A DNA stretch of 64,000 nucleotides from Pochonia chlamydosporia 170 (GCF_001653235.2 NC_035795.1:2480001-2544000), one strand, 5' to 3'; positions 22,229 to 33,277 are shown, counted from the stretch's first letter. Notes: generated by a model from the sequence alone, not told the origin. Numbers and translations: made by a program.

Positions 22229-23017
22229 TCAAACAAAAGCATTGCTACCGTACCGCCTGCGATACGCCTGGTTCACACGGGTACGGAGGATATTCTCTGT
22301 ACTCTCGTGATGGAATTGTCTCGCCCAGTCCAACGCTGTGGCTACTGGTACAGGTCTGTTGCCATGGGTGCGGATATACTCATGGATATAAGTGACCGCA
22401 TCGTCCAGATCGTAGGGTCGTACTTGGTCACCCCCGGTAAGAATTCGACTCACTTTTGCTGAAAATGCATACGCCCACGGAGCGGCATATATAACGAGAC
22501 CAGGCTGCTCGAATACCCGAACATTTTGTCTTTCTGCGGCTTCCGTCAAACGTTGATGTAATGGTCCCGGCATCCACATTTGCGTTTCTGTGTTGAGCCA
22601 ATCTGTTCCAAGTCCTTGGTAGTGTCGACGGGCATCTTGCATTGCTTCGTCCAGAAGTACCCGGGCCTGGTTCGTGAAGGTAGAGCCGAATATGTCAACA
22701 TCATGGGTTGTGGTTCGAGACTGCAAGTATAAGGTGTTGACGGCACCACCTACTGCAACCACCGCGATGCTCTGGCCACGTTGGGATATGTAGCCAGCTA
22801 CATGTTGCAGAGCAGCGAGAAGGACATTGCGTTCTATGTCTCGAGTAATGGGCTGTATCGGCGCACCATAACGGTCGACTCGATTTCGAGGGACGTGGAT
22901 CATGACATCTTGCGGCGCACCAATTGTCATGCCGCCGCCATGATGCTGGCGAGGTTGACGGGGGCGCCGTGGCCCTCGTTCTGCTTCAACCTCCGGCTGG
23001 GAACAGCAACTGCCCAT
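22229..23017 (-). CDS. Nucleotidyltransferase-like protein with N-terminal acylation motif (262 aa)
   Basis: This single-exon minus-strand gene starts MGSCCSQ, a classic context for N-myristoylation of Gly2 plus palmitoylation of the cysteines, so membrane anchoring is predicted. A basic Arg/Pro/His-rich linker follows. Residues about 85-109 hold VAVGGAVNTLYLQ and then THDVDIF: a GG motif and two aspartates (106, 108) spaced as in the active site of minimal nucleotidyltransferases of the pol-beta superfamily. The rest contains WMPGPLHQRL and a helical C-terminus. It resembles a fungal domain family I recall as DUF7582; function unknown. The frame continues upstream to 23155, but the MGSCC start is preferred. 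Confidence 0.72.
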   Translation of the reverse strand: MGSCCSQPEVEAERGPRRPRQPRQHHGGGMTIGAPQDVMIHVPRNRVDRYGAPIQPITRDIERNVLLAALQHVAGYISQRGQSIAVVAVGGAVNTLYLQSRTTTHDVDIFGSTFTNQARVLLDEAMQDARRHYQGLGTDWLNTETQMWMPGPLHQRLTEAAERQNVRVFEQPGLVIYAAPWAYAFSAKVSRILTGGDQVRPYDLDDAVTYIHEYIRTHGNRPVPVATALDWARQFHHESTENILRTRVNQAYRRRYGSNAFV

Positions 23018-24150
23018 CGAGAGTTTGTCCCGCGCAGATATTGCTGTTATCAATTTTGAAGTTATGTAGAATATGAGCGCAGTAACTGAGAGTGATTTGG
23101 AAGAAGTGAAGCGCCTTGATGGTAATGGTGAAGTGGTACAAGGCCTGGAGAACACAGGTCAATTTATAAGGCCCCAGATTATCTTTTGGAATTACACTTC
23201 CTTTTTGTTGGGCGTGATAACTCCTCATAAAGCTAACACTCGCATGAGGATCTTTTAAGTCAAGTCTATCATTGAATTGTTTCTCCAATACCTCATGGCC
23301 AACATCTTTTTGGTCTCAGAGATACAGCAAGACGTTGTGGTTGTGTTGGCCGTAATCTGCAGCCATGACTGAGTTTGACTAGGCGCGCGGCACCTGAGAT
23401 TGCGCCCCCCCCCCCCTTTTCTGATCGACTGGGTTATCTGCGGGTTATACAAATACTGTAAAAGTTGGCGTCGTAGTAGGTTTCAAGTGTCAATAATGAT
23501 GCAGTCATAGATTGGTCCAGAGTTAGCGCTCCTGACATTGCGTTGTTGGGCGAGATGCCACTTCACATTGATATTGCTGTTTCAACCGCCTCTTCTTCTG
23601 TTGACACATCGAGTGACAACACTGGTCCAACTTGACCAGACCAGATCTAACCAGACCTGACCCAGCCTGCTGCGCCTCGACGCAGACCACCCACCTGCGG
23701 CCCTTGCAGGCACCAGACATTTTGAGCACATGCAGAATCCAATCTTGGACCCAAGCTGCCATGGTGAGTCTGGTAAATTAGCGCCCGGCCGTGGCTAGGG
23801 TACAGTGCAGCGTCAAGAGAATTGTTGGGAGCCTCGAAGTTGGAGGGTTTGGTTTCAACCATGCATCGACATTCATCAGCGATGAACATGGACAACAGAG
23901 GATTCGGCAGCCGGCGCTTAGTCAGACCAGACTGAGCCCAGTGCCGGACTGCACTGCACTGGATCAACTTGCTGCCTCCATCCATGTCCATTTCATCTGT
24001 TCGTCAACCATTGACCATCTGTCCCATTACAGTCTACCAGGGGGGCTTTCAACAGCCTCTTGGTTCGACATGGAGTTCTGACCGTTCTTAATCTGTTGCC
24101 CATATCTTTATCTATTTCCCATCCTCTTCATACTCAAGCGCTGCCGTATT
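23018..24150. other. Intergenic region with C-run
   Basis: No gene seen. A run of about 12 C sits near 23405-23416. The last few hundred bases are the promoter of the metallophosphoesterase. Confidence 0.4.
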
Positions 24151-25149
24151 ATGTCTTCCACAGCGCAGCCCATAAGCAACATCAAAATCCGCAGATCGCG
24201 TCTGCACAACATTGCCGAAGCCCTCATCAAGCGACACCGAGTTGGCTGCCCTCATGTTTTGCAATCGCTGGAAGATTCCCCAATACGAATCGTCTGCATT
24301 TCAGATACACACAACAGGCAGCCAACAATACCCCCCGGGGATGTTTTGATTCACGCCGGTGATCTGACAGAAAATGGGTCTTTTGACGAGGTGCAAGCTG
24401 GTGTGACTTGGCTATCATCGCAACCTCACAAATACAAAGTTTTTGTTGCCGGCAATCACGATGTCTTACTCGACGATGCATTCCTTGCTACCCACCCTGA
24501 ACGACGTTATGGGCAGACAAAAACTAGGCAAGACCTTGATTGGGGAGATGTCATCTATCTGCAGGACTCAGTTCTGACCCTGGAATTTCCCGTAGAAAGG
24601 CAGAGGGAAGATGCGCCAAATGGTTCAACAGCAGATGACCCGAAAAGCACGAGGAAGAGAAGCATCACGATTTTCGGTAGTCCATGGACACCACAGTATG
24701 GGACCTCTGCCTTTCAGTACCACCCCAACAATTCCCAGCATTGGGAACATGTATTCGCGACACTGAAGGGAAATATGGACATTCTCATCACACATGGACC
24801 ACCGAAACTTCACCTCGATAGACGAGATTTCCACCGTGCTGGATGCCCGTATCTAGCGGAAGAAATATCTCGCCTGCGACCTCGTATCAGCGTATTTGGC
24901 CACATTCATGCATCTTATGGGCAAGAAAATGTTGTCCTGGACAGCGCGCAGAGAATCTATGAAGAGGCGATGATAGGATGGGCGGGCTGGAGTAGTATTG
25001 TTTGGATGACCGTTCTTGTTGCTTGGACCCGAATCAAGGCTCTTTTCAGTAGGCGGGGCGACAACAGGCTGACAACGTTTATCAACGCAGCAGTCGTCGC
25101 TGGTCCTCGAAATGAACTGCAAAATGAACCGATTGTCGTCGACATCTAA
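24151..25149 (+). CDS. Calcineurin-like metallophosphoesterase (332 aa)
   Basis: This is a binuclear metal phosphoesterase of the MPPED type; its natural substrate is unknown. It is a single exon. Metal-binding motifs appear in order: SDTH (Asp52, His54), HAGD (Asp71), GNHD (102-104), THGPP and GHIH. After the catalytic domain comes IGWAGWSSIVWMTVLVAW, a likely membrane segment, then a basic stretch, so the protein may be tail-anchored with the enzyme facing the cytosol. The SNG1-like gene follows 375 bp downstream on the same strand. Confidence 0.88.
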   Translation: MSSTAQPISNIKIRRSRLHNIAEALIKRHRVGCPHVLQSLEDSPIRIVCISDTHNRQPTIPPGDVLIHAGDLTENGSFDEVQAGVTWLSSQPHKYKVFVAGNHDVLLDDAFLATHPERRYGQTKTRQDLDWGDVIYLQDSVLTLEFPVERQREDAPNGSTADDPKSTRKRSITIFGSPWTPQYGTSAFQYHPNNSQHWEHVFATLKGNMDILITHGPPKLHLDRRDFHRAGCPYLAEEISRLRPRISVFGHIHASYGQENVVLDSAQRIYEEAMIGWAGWSSIVWMTVLVAWTRIKALFSRRGDNRLTTFINAAVVAGPRNELQNEPIVVDI

Positions 25150-25524
25150 CGCTTTCATGAGTAACAGCCTAATTATGCACGCAACGACATGTTCATACAC
25201 AAACTGCAATGCCGGCAAGTGATGAATGCTGACAAGTTGGCCCCACACTTTGTCACTCGCTGCATAATCGCATGTCATCTTGTTGGTTGTTGAGGCTAGT
25301 TGGTATAAAACGGATAAAACGGCGCCACCTTTCCTCAGCCCTGAACTCAAATCAGAGGGACCAAAGCGGTCAGATGGAATGTTGTGCCTTGTCAAAAACG
25401 GAATGCTCGGTACGACGTCAACTCATTTGGTCGGAAAGAATTCCCAATTCTCGTTTGTGTTGTCTTACAACAAGACAGAACATCACGAACTCAATGGTCT
25501 AAACTGACCACCGTCGCCGCAACC
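25150..25524. other. Spacer and leader of the SNG1-like gene
   Basis: The frame of the next gene extends upstream from 25525 to about 25384 but through non-ATG codons. Nothing else was recognised. Confidence 0.4.
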
Positions 25525-27111
25525 ATGCAGCTTGTTACAAAGCACTATCCTCGTGCGCAGGATAACAGGCTGCCGTATTCGCACCCACTGCTGAAGGCCA
25601 GTCGACCTAAACTCTTGAAGGCGGCCGCTATAAACTTCATCATCCTGCAGCTGCTCTTCTTTGCGCTCTTCTGCTACCTCTTTGGGTCATTGTATCAACA
25701 AGGGCCGCGTACCCATAGCATGAAGATAGTTTGGGTAGACTATGATGGCGGTGTCATCGGAGAGGCTGTGCGTAATGCCTACAACTCACTGCGATCTCAA
25801 ACTTTCCCCACGCTAGTTGAGCGGCCAAGCTCCGAATATCCTTCAACGAATTCGCTGTACGAAGCTGTTTGCAATACGGATTACTGGGCCGCGCTGTACA
25901 CAGTATCGGGGTCATCTGTTAACCTAGGTCTCACCATCGCAGGATTAAACACAACACAATACAACCAATCAAATGTACTTGCATATATTTGGAACGAAGC
26001 CAGATATCCAACAATCGTGGATAGCGCCATTTCCAGCAACATGAACGCTCTGTCCAACGCAGCGCAAATTGCATATATCACTCTCAATGGGACTGAGGCA
26101 TTGCCAACAATCCCTCCGAACAACCCAGCTGCCCTCAGTGCTTTCACTAACCCTTGGGTCCTCTCATCTATCGATATCAAACCCACTGTACAAGGCTCAC
26201 GCGCAGTATACAACACCATCGTCATTGTGCTCATCTTGCTGGAGGATTTCTTTTTCCTGGCCACCGTCAACGGACTCTACGCACAATTCAAAGTTTATAC
26301 CCGAGCTCTGCCGTCAATCATCATTCTCATACGTGAAATGATATCCATCACATACACCATGGTTGGTGCAATGCTCATTGCCGCGGCTATATGGGCCTTT
26401 AAAGCGGACTGGGAGGTGTCGGGAACACAGTTTGCCCTCACTTGGTTGACCTTGTGGCTGTTTGCGCACGTCAACTTTCTCATGCTCGACGTTTTCACCA
26501 TTTGGATACCTCCAGTCTATGTGCCCATGGCTCTGGTCACCTGGGTTATAACCAACGTCACCTCAATTATTATACCATTCACCTTGTCAAACCCCTTCTA
26601 CCGGGTGGGATACGCTCTCCCTGCGCATTCTGTCTACGAAGTCCTCATAGATATCTGGTCTGGCGGCTGTAACCCCCATTTGTACTTTGCTCTTCCCATA
26701 TTGTTCTCCTATGAGGTAGTGGGTACGATCTTCACCTCTCTGGGGGTATACAGGCGATGTCATATGGCCGTCATCGCAGAAGAGGCCGCAATAGCGGCGG
26801 CATCACTACGCAGGAGAGCATCACTCAAAGCGGCACCGGATCAGGAAATGCGTTTCGTACCGGAAAGGCGAGATTCAGAGCGCCCCCACACTGCGGAAAG
26901 CATCGAGAGCCGCATCTCAGAGGAGGATAATGGGCAACCTGCAGACTCGACTGCCGCGGATAGTGAGGCCTTGGAGCGGGAACGGACGAGAAGGGAGGAG
27001 GAGGCCGAGCAGTCTGCCTTGGAAATCCAAAGACTGGAAACCCGGGCGTCGCGCGCGTCAAACTTTCCTGCGTTTCGACTATTGGGGTCTCATGATAGTG
27101 ACGATGACTGA
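25525..27111 (+). CDS. SNG1/DUF3533-type multipass membrane protein (528 aa)
   Basis: This single-exon gene encodes a membrane protein resembling yeast Sng1 (nitrosoguanidine resistance) and the DUF3533 family. Topology: a short N-terminus, one membrane segment at about 32-55, a large extracytosolic loop with potential N-glycosylation sites (NTTQYNQS, NGT), then five or six membrane segments between about 230 and 410, including LSNPFYRVGYALPAHSVYE, which is characteristic of the family. The tail of roughly 110 residues is cytosolic, highly charged, Arg/Glu-rich and partly coiled-coil-like. The first in-frame ATG of the main frame, 25525, gives MQLVTKHYP and a normal N-terminus. The exact role is unknown; resistance to toxic compounds or lipid-related functions are reported for relatives. 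Confidence 0.85.
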   Translation: MQLVTKHYPRAQDNRLPYSHPLLKASRPKLLKAAAINFIILQLLFFALFCYLFGSLYQQGPRTHSMKIVWVDYDGGVIGEAVRNAYNSLRSQTFPTLVERPSSEYPSTNSLYEAVCNTDYWAALYTVSGSSVNLGLTIAGLNTTQYNQSNVLAYIWNEARYPTIVDSAISSNMNALSNAAQIAYITLNGTEALPTIPPNNPAALSAFTNPWVLSSIDIKPTVQGSRAVYNTIVIVLILLEDFFFLATVNGLYAQFKVYTRALPSIIILIREMISITYTMVGAMLIAAAIWAFKADWEVSGTQFALTWLTLWLFAHVNFLMLDVFTIWIPPVYVPMALVTWVITNVTSIIIPFTLSNPFYRVGYALPAHSVYEVLIDIWSGGCNPHLYFALPILFSYEVVGTIFTSLGVYRRCHMAVIAEEAAIAAASLRRRASLKAAPDQEMRFVPERRDSERPHTAESIESRISEEDNGQPADSTAADSEALERERTRREEEAEQSALEIQRLETRASRASNFPAFRLLGSHDSDDD

Positions 27112-27674
27112 AAAGTTTGTATGTGGAAGGGTATACTCTGGTTTTGGGTTTTACTGGCGCTATCGGTTCAACGTTCTTCTGCACGTGGAGAAGGTACATC
27201 TCACAATACTTGGTCCAAATTTTACGATGCTGATCATTTCGGCATTATTGGACGCCGGCTACCATGACACTCACAGGGCCTGGCATAAAAAGATAGCTTA
27301 TGGGTCAACATGGGTTCCCGTTTGCACTTAACTGATTTGTCCCGTTATGCATGACGATACTCTATTTAATAGGCAGGAGAAGCTAGCTTGGGGTATTAAG
27401 CTCTACGTGATCAAATATAATTGTTCAAAAGGAGTTGACATTGAGCACCCTGCTGGCCTGAGGTGTGGTGACTTCATTGCTGTGATTCACAGATGACGGC
27501 ACATCTGTGTTAAGGAGCAGAACTACACCAGCGTCACCCCCTTTTTTATCCTTGATATCCGAGTCTCTACTGGTCTTGCTAGAAAAGCAGTGAACCTAAA
27601 TATTGAAGATACTTGTGACCGGGTTGCACCAGCGAGATGGGATGATGATCCCATTGGCATCAATCAACACTCAG
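27112..27674. other. Convergent intergenic region
   Basis: Lies between the 3' ends of the SNG1-like gene and the CAP gene. No gene recognised. Confidence 0.4.
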
Positions 27675-28444
27675 CTATGCTTCGACGACTGGAGCCACAT
27701 CTTCCAGCTTACCAAACCACGCGACGGCAAACTGTTTGTAGACACCAGTCCCCATGGCTTTCCAGGTCATCTGCGCCCACGGGCCACGGTTAATCATCAC
27801 GTCGTTATGAGCCGGACTCCCCTTCCAAGCATTAACTCCACCGTCGGCCGTGGCACCAACGCTCGCAGAATACGCAATCTCAAAGCCTTCGCTGTTGTAG
27901 CCAGCAATCTCCCTGGGCTTCCTCCACATGCAGGCAGCCTCCTTGTGATCACCGGTGTAGCAGCACGGCGACCATTTCCCCTTGGCCGACCAGCTGTGGA
28001 GGTTGCATTTCCCCTCGGGGCCGCCGGAATAGTGCATAGCAAGATCGTATGCGTGCGCCTGGGCGACTTGCGAGAGCTTATAAGAGAGGGGAACCGGTGC
28101 TAATTTGTGTTCGGCGCGATAGTCGTTGATGAGTTTGTGGAGCTTCCTCTCCTCTGAACTGAGATCAAGGGTTTTGTTCGCATTTGGCCGGTTCTGGGAT
28201 TGGACGAGGCCTAAATCTCTACATGTGAGTTCATAAGAGATGAATTGTAAGCGGTTTTTGTCTCACTTGTGTCGGTTGACTGTCTACATGCTCCCCTGAA
28301 TGGCGTGACCTTGGGTGGTGGTTCGAGAGTCCACCCTCGTCCATGGCGAGCTTCTCTATTGATGCTTGCGTCTCGGCCGGGTGGGACGCCTATTGACACG
28401 ACAAGTGTGCTGGCCGCGAGGCTGAGGAGTATTGACAGACGCAT
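27675..28444 (-). CDS. Secreted CAP/SCP-domain protein (239 aa)
   Basis: This is a secreted protein of the CAP superfamily (PR-1, SCP, antigen 5). Exons are 28267..28444 and 27675..28216, with a GTGAGA donor and in-phase joining at the second of two nearby AG acceptors. Residues 1-20 or so form a signal peptide (MRLSILLSLAASTLVVS). A basic propeptide-like linker follows. The CAP domain begins with ERKLHKLINDYRAEHKLAP, continues with LSQVAQAHAYDLAMH, has a Cys-rich insert (CNLHSW...SPCCYTGD...AACMW), and ends with GSPAHNDVMINRGPW and a GVYKQFAVAWFG strand. The conserved His residues and the helix-strand order fit the family. Fungal CAP proteins bind sterols or act at host interfaces; which applies here is unknown. 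Confidence 0.85.
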
Positions 28445-30125
28445 GGTATATGGGGAGCTGACTCTGCGCGGAATTGTACTTGGTATGAAGTTGAGGGCAA
28501 CTTATTACTGGATATCATGTGAAATGAACGGAGTATGTCTCTGTGACTCCGGGATCCCGGATCTCTTTATAGCGGTGCGCTAGGGGGGTATTATGCTATG
28601 TTATCTTGGTATGGTCTCGTTTGCTAAACAAATGCTGAAACTTCATTCATAGTCTGGGCTAAACAGCCTTTGGTCCGCCAGATTTATGCCTTCCTAGCAC
28701 AGAACTGGCGCGCCACTCACCTTACAACAGCATTTTTGGTACAATTCAGTTTGTTTACGAGTAAGTACATCACGTCATTCATCAGTCGCACTTTGTTTTA
28801 TCCATAACGCACCATCTTGCTCTACGCGGAGCATTAATGAGGACCAACCCTTTGGCCCCGCCCTCCGTCCTAGGTAATAGGAATAACTGGGGAGATCTGA
28901 ATCTTGGCATCTGATGTAGATTGATACCTGGCCATCCTCTTGTCTTCAAGTTGAGAAGGAAGGTAGACCCCCCACAATACGCATAAGGGAGATCGGCGCA
29001 GTGAATCCGCTTATCGATCCTCGTGCAATCTGTGCGAGTCGTATCCCTGCTTGGGAAGACTACTAGCGAGTGGCTAGAATACTTTCAATTGTAGAGCAGA
29101 GTGGGATAGCTGAAGATTGATAAGATCTTGCCAACAGGAGATTTGCATCCAGATCTTTCGAGACGAACTTGTTAGCCTCTGGTTAATTACTACATGTCAA
29201 TGTAAACAAACCGAGATCTATGATCAGGGACATCGGATGATTATTGAAATGTTGATTCAACTTATTCTCCTCTTTTGGGATGTCTTCTTTCACGTCCATG
29301 TACTGGTTGTTGAACTGAGGGGCAAAACTGTTCAAACAAATGCATGCACATATGGGCAGCAGGTTGACAGGCAGTGTAAAAGGTTGATGTGCACTTAGTG
29401 GCAGGTGATCGTATTTGCAGGACCGTACACAAGCGGCATATTTTCCTCCCAGGCGCTGACGATGATTTAGGCCCAACGTCAAGGGTCGGTTTCAGAACAG
29501 ATTCACACCACTTCTTCCGCGGTAGTTCACGAAATTCTTCAATTTGGGAGGTACAATATTCGCATGATCATTTAAATTGTTCGTCGCATCAACATGACGA
29601 CTCAGATGGGCCTGTAATGCCGAATAGTTCTGGCCAACAGTGCTCCCGACTCATTGGACAAGTTCGTCTGAATCGTCACACATTCCATGGCCACATGCAT
29701 CCTCAATGTTTATATTGACTTCCATTTTGGAAAAGTCCCGATAATAGCACCATACCTCTTTCACCGGCCCATAAAAGAGGCGTCCTACGATTTACGTTCT
29801 TCCAATCAATATCGGCAGCCTCCTCAAGCCGCAGCTTTTTGCTTTGAAAGGATTGCTGATTCTTTGGACATGTAGAAGTGGGGCTAACCTAAATAATAAG
29901 CTTAACCGATGCCATTCCAGCTTAACTCTATTTGCTTTGAAAGTACAGGGTGTCCTGAGCTAACCTCTTCTTCCTTCAGCTCGTGTCTTTCGATTTGGCT
30001 AACGTGGCCTGAATGAATCACATGACTGTCTGACATTAGAAATGAGGAAATTGAGAGACGTGTTTGGCTATGGCTGAACTTCACACCGACACGCCACACT
30101 ATTACGGTACATCTTACGTCAACAG
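28445..30125. other. Gene-poor intergenic region
   Basis: No convincing gene in 1.7 kb. Frames near 29117-29482 and 29389-29718 lack family signatures. The region probably holds the divergent promoters of the CAP gene and the SDR-like gene. Confidence 0.4.
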
Positions 30126-31085
30126 ATGGGGATCAATGTTCTGTATATTTTGGCGGCCATAGCAGCCATCGGCGCCGGAACACTCGTGCTCTTCGGAAAG
30201 CCAGCTAGGAAATTTATCTCATTCCACTTCCGCACTCCAACCGAGCCACTGCAAAAGTACAAATGGGCCGATCACGCCCTCATCGCAGGAGGCAGTACCG
30301 GAATTGGCTTGGGCATCGCAAAGGAACTAGTTAAACACGGATTTGCCGTTTTCCTAACAGGAAATGTATCTGACGAGCTGCAAGCTGCGAAAGCATCCAT
30401 CCAATCCGCTACACCAGGCGCCCGGGTCACATGCGTCATCGTCGACGCCGTCAATGCCTCAGCTAACCAGATAGACGGCATAGCGGACATATTTCGGGGC
30501 TTAAGAGTGTCCATATTGGTAAATAACGTCGGGGAAACCCTTGGACAATCAGGCAGACATTCTGCCGCTGGTGGTGATGCTATGAGCCATAGCGACCGGA
30601 TTTCGAGATTTACGGCACGTCTTACGATCGCCATGCTGCCTCTATTATCCCAAGGACGATCAAGGTACACAGGCGGGCTTGTGTTCAATATTTTAGACCA
30701 AGGAGTAGCCATGCCATACAGTGCCATGTACGACGCCACTACGGCATTTAGTCACAGACCTAAAATCACTAATATTTTTTGGGAGCTGAAGGATGCTCTA
30801 GAGGGAGGCCAAATACATTATTTAGACGTTGCTCCCGGCGACCTGCTCTCCCAGAGAAACAGTAAATATGCGGCGTCAAAAGCGGAATATGTTGGCAAGC
30901 GAGTTATTCTCAATGTAGATGAGGCACTAAAACAGAGTTCAAGGGCTATTTGTCCGTATTGGTGGCATGATTTAAAATGGAGGTGGATGAGTTGGATGAA
31001 GAAAGACGTGTTGGATCGCGAGGAGGTCAAGACTATTGGCATAAAGAGGGATGGTTGGGACGCCTATGCCGAGGATATGGAGTAG
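30126..31085 (+). CDS. SDR-family protein with degenerate active site (319 aa)
   Basis: This is a single-exon short-chain dehydrogenase/reductase homologue, close in layout to membrane-bound 3-ketoacyl-CoA reductases or 17-beta-hydroxysteroid dehydrogenases. An N-terminal membrane segment spans about 5-24. The cofactor motif GGSTGIG is at 55-61 and LVNNVG is at 131-136. At the active site the canonical Tyr-x3-Lys reads YDATT: Tyr202 is kept but the lysine position is Thr206. The usual catalytic serine region also differs (VFNILD where SS is normal). The C-terminus is Trp/Lys-rich with a WWHDLKWRWMSW stretch. The frame is intact, so the changes are unlikely to be simple decay; it may be a non-catalytic cofactor-binding protein. 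Confidence 0.82.
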   Translation: MGINVLYILAAIAAIGAGTLVLFGKPARKFISFHFRTPTEPLQKYKWADHALIAGGSTGIGLGIAKELVKHGFAVFLTGNVSDELQAAKASIQSATPGARVTCVIVDAVNASANQIDGIADIFRGLRVSILVNNVGETLGQSGRHSAAGGDAMSHSDRISRFTARLTIAMLPLLSQGRSRYTGGLVFNILDQGVAMPYSAMYDATTAFSHRPKITNIFWELKDALEGGQIHYLDVAPGDLLSQRNSKYAASKAEYVGKRVILNVDEALKQSSRAICPYWWHDLKWRWMSWMKKDVLDREEVKTIGIKRDGWDAYAEDME

Positions 31086-31469
31086 TCATGATTTCAAGCT
31101 CGCGACAGCCTGGGGCAGACACTGGCGGCAGCAAGCTTGATCACCAATATTATCACCTATTTATCAATTAAGGTATTTCCTATCCATATGAGATAAGAGG
31201 GGCCATGCCCGAAACTACTAGAAGCATTGCTTCAACAATGGATAATGGGTATTAGGTAAGATATAATGTAACTCATCCGACAATTCTTGCAGCAGCTAAT
31301 CCTGCTGCCAATTTCCTATCGTAACGACACACTAAATCTCATCCGTTGTCATGTCACGCGTAGGCTCGCCATTGAGACTATCAGCTGCCATCTTCAATCT
31401 TCGGTCTTGTGAAGAGGGAGTACAAACAGTGTCCAAGTTAGTGCCAGCGGTTTAAGCCCCTGATAGGAG
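31086..31469. other. Convergent intergenic region
   Basis: Lies between the 3' ends of the SDR-like gene and a membrane protein gene. Nothing recognised. Confidence 0.4.
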
Positions 31470-32423
31470 TTAATTGTCAAGACGAGGAGCTCCGCGGACC
31501 TCTCCATTCGTCGAACGACTTGCACTTTTCCTACATCCACATGCCCACGTCCGATGTTTTGTTGTGCTTGAGTGGTTGGCAACACCAGGCCTCGTTCCGG
31601 GAGCCGGCTGGTTTCCTGGTTCGTCCAGGTTGAGGGAAAAGTTGTTTGACGGTTTCGATATGCGGATCAACTGGTTGAGAACGGTAAATTCCAACTTCAA
31701 CTTCACGCTGTATATCGCAGCCTTCATTGCCACTTGAATCGAGTAGTAATCCAAGTACTCCATTGTCAGCATGGCCACGTCCATGAGTATTATGGCCACA
31801 TTAATCCACACAAGCTGTGTCATGACCGACCGAACTCGGTCATTGTACACAGGGCGAAGAAAGCGCATTGTAGCCCAGATGTACGTCGCGGAGATTATTA
31901 GCTCTTGGATTGAAAACATGGTCATTTGTATCATTTCCATAATGCGGAAGCCATGTGTAAACCTATCAGGATTAGGTGAGTTTGACCCAAATGTGAGCAC
32001 AGTAGTAGGTATATGGAGTGTGATGGCGTTCCATATTATCATGATGAGCACGGCTCTGATAATCCAGGTTTCTCGGACGATAAGATTTAGCCGGGAGTAG
32101 AGTACTAGAGATTGCCCAGTGACCATGAGGTACCACCCTATTGTGATCATCGTGCAGGTGACTTCAAACTGGGTGATGATGCCGTAGAACTTGAGGATGA
32201 AGGCTAACGAGTGTAAGAGGATCCCTTGTGTGGATAGGACAATAGACCAAAAATAGAGGCCCCTCTTTCGTTTGAACGCCATGTAAACAGAAATGTCGAG
32301 TTCGATGACATTGTACCAGGCGATGGCTGTAAAGGCTGCTATAGTCATATGTGAGGCAAGGCTCGCCGATATCAACGTCTCGTTTGTTGTGCCGTCACCA
32401 GTATCTCTCGAGTGTACCTCCAT
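31470..32423 (-). CDS. Seven-helix membrane protein, DUF7703-like (317 aa)
   Basis: This is an integral membrane protein with seven predicted hydrophobic helices in about 245 residues, then a hydrophilic tail rich in Ser, Thr, Arg and Pro. Typical pieces are TAIAWYNVIELDISVYMAF in helix 1, KRKRGLYFWS before helix 2, and GWYLMVTGQSLVLYSRLNL around helix 3, which match a fungal family I know as DUF7703. It has receptor-like topology, but function and ligand are unknown. Single exon, started at the ATG at 32423. The next membrane receptor-like gene lies 5 kb away on the same strand. Confidence 0.8.
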   Translation of the reverse strand: MEVHSRDTGDGTTNETLISASLASHMTIAAFTAIAWYNVIELDISVYMAFKRKRGLYFWSIVLSTQGILLHSLAFILKFYGIITQFEVTCTMITIGWYLMVTGQSLVLYSRLNLIVRETWIIRAVLIMIIWNAITLHIPTTVLTFGSNSPNPDRFTHGFRIMEMIQMTMFSIQELIISATYIWATMRFLRPVYNDRVRSVMTQLVWINVAIILMDVAMLTMEYLDYYSIQVAMKAAIYSVKLKLEFTVLNQLIRISKPSNNFSLNLDEPGNQPAPGTRPGVANHSSTTKHRTWACGCRKSASRSTNGEVRGAPRLDN

Positions 32424-33277
32424 GATGGTTCGTTTCCCACTGCTGCAACTTGTGAATTACCAGGACGCTATTAGGTCTCAAATCGGGACGAATTCATTCC
32501 GCGCATTTGTCACAAAGGCATCGTTCCACATGCCCCAGAAAGTGACACGGTTGTTGAAACTTCCCAAGTATTGAACTTTTGGCTATGGTTCTTATACCTG
32601 GTAGTTGAGTCCAGCCATCTCTCAATAAACCCTGGTCAGTTCACGAGTTGCGGACACCCACGGGCGGCGGGTTTCGAAAGCACCAGGCGGTTTTCAATGA
32701 ACACGAAATACCCCAGTCAGCCTCTGCTGGCAAGGGCGGAGCTGCTATGCGCAGGCGCAAGGTTTTTTCGACGATCACGATTATGCTTTGTTCGAACACA
32801 ACTCATGGAGAATTGTCGAACAGTCACCAGTGGCCAAAAAGTCTTCCCACGACAAACATCAGTTTCATGTGCCACAGCATCATGGCTGAGCCCTCTACAA
32901 TGTGGGCAAACAATTCAGCCGGCACTTGTCATCGGTGGTTGAAGAGGCAGAATGATTGGCGGCATGCTTGGTGGGTGGCTTGCTAGTTGCTCACTTGTCT
33001 TGGTTGAGGTTGCACAACTGGAGTCATGTTGACATCTGGTATTACTAACGGACTAAATACGAACATTACGAACGTTTTCACTCAACATTTCCAGTTACGG
33101 ACGGGGTTCCAGTGTGTAACGCCTTGATTGCGACGATACGCCACCGATCGGTATATTCATATTTTCGGATCGTGTTTCCGCAACCTGAAGCGATACTAAC
33201 ACCTAAGCACGCCACACTTTTCAACAGTCAAGTTAGTCTTTGCTCGTGTCGAGGAATAATATTACTTACGCCCTGTG
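32424..33277. other. Intergenic region
   Basis: No supported gene between the DUF7703-like gene and the small Cys-rich gene. Plus-strand frames at 32571-32986 have no family signature. Confidence 0.4.
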
